Of a stretch of DNA of 64,000 nucleotides, positions 63,968-64,000 are shown one piece after another (position 1 is the stretch's first letter; every line of letters begins with the position of its first letter). Both the position numbers and the translations under genes were made by a program. Under the pieces are notes generated by a model, which did no database searches, was not told the origin of the DNA, and saw only the letters and a list, made by a program, of their open reading frames with translations. The DNA lies in assembly GCA_013138975.1 (NCBI GenBank), contig WTBR01000006.1, positions 1 to 64,000 on the forward strand, written 5' to 3'. This stretch comes from Bacteroidales bacterium (lineage in GTDB: Bacteria; Bacteroidota; Bacteroidia; Bacteroidales; UBA12077).

Positions 63968-64000
63968 TTTCGACAGGCTCATCATGATAATTTTCTGTTA
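63968..64000. repeat. left arm of another CTTCGACAGGCTC repeat, cut by the window edge
   Basis: TTTCGACAGGCTCATCATGA followed by an AT-rich ATTTTCTGTTA matches the left arm and loop of the inverted repeat at 62061. The right arm would lie beyond the window. Confidence 0.6.

Noticed and set aside
1..64000. tRNA, rRNA, CRISPR arrays or prophage genes
   Set aside because: No tRNA cloverleaf motifs, rRNA signatures, regularly spaced direct repeats, cas genes or phage structural genes were recognised in reading both strands by eye.

Overview
The window is AT-rich (roughly 30% GC by eye) and looks like a chromosome segment of a Bacteroidota bacterium, plausibly an anaerobic or facultative marine member of the Marinilabiliales type. 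This rests on weak Shine-Dalgarno sites, TAnnTTTG-like promoter boxes, a flotillin/NfeD pair, a Na+-pumping decarboxylase set, citrate lyase genes and several chemoreceptors. The taxon is an inference; no rRNA or tRNA gene was seen.

Bases 1-22415 (+) are the 3' part of an NRPS/PKS cluster: the end of one NRPS (A8-A10 and carrier), a two-module NRPS (C-A-T-C-A-T; the second A domain reads as an Asp code), a PKS/NRPS hybrid (KS-AT(malonyl)-KR-ACP-C-C), an FtsX/MacB-type permease, a 0.9-kb non-coding gap, and a terminal NRPS (A domain with a Cys-like code, carrier, thioesterase). The reading frames are open, but the assembly line carries many lesions. An A-carrier unit is deleted between two C domains. 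One C domain has HQ instead of HH. The last module has two C-terminal C-domain lobes and no HHxxxDG. All three thioesterase triad positions are substituted.

Bases 22534-32853 (-) hold an unknown exported protein, a four-gene acyl-CoA oxidation/butyrate-type operon (enoyl-CoA hydratase, 3-hydroxyacyl-CoA dehydrogenase, SCP2-type thiolase, acyl-CoA dehydrogenase), flotillin with NfeD, a GNAT pseudogene, and an MtfA-like metallopeptidase with a SEC-C tail.

Bases 32961-51304 (+, apart from one Crp/Fnr regulator) are signalling genes: a multi-PAS histidine kinase with a NarL-type regulator, a stand-alone receiver, and five methyl-accepting chemotaxis proteins. Four of the receptors are preceded by cheW or a cheW relic. 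Only one cheW (47878-48375) is intact. The receptors have different sensor domains (Cache-like, none, tandem CZB, helical, HBM-like) but share a C-terminal E[FY]E[SQ]F tail like the NWETF tether. Cassette leaders and terminators are also duplicated.

Bases 51352-62422 are metabolic: a VOC protein, dodecin, methylmalonyl-CoA epimerase plus a four-subunit biotin-dependent Na+-translocating decarboxylase, a citDE fusion, two citF paralogues and a short rubredoxin. A lipoprotein of unknown function closes the window.

A modular, hairpin-rich repeat occurs in three intergenic copies (17240, 28528, 51772), with a diverged relative at 36706 whose stem has a different sequence but still pairs. It is the strongest candidate for something undescribed, together with the eroded NRPS line and the serial CheW-MCP cassettes.
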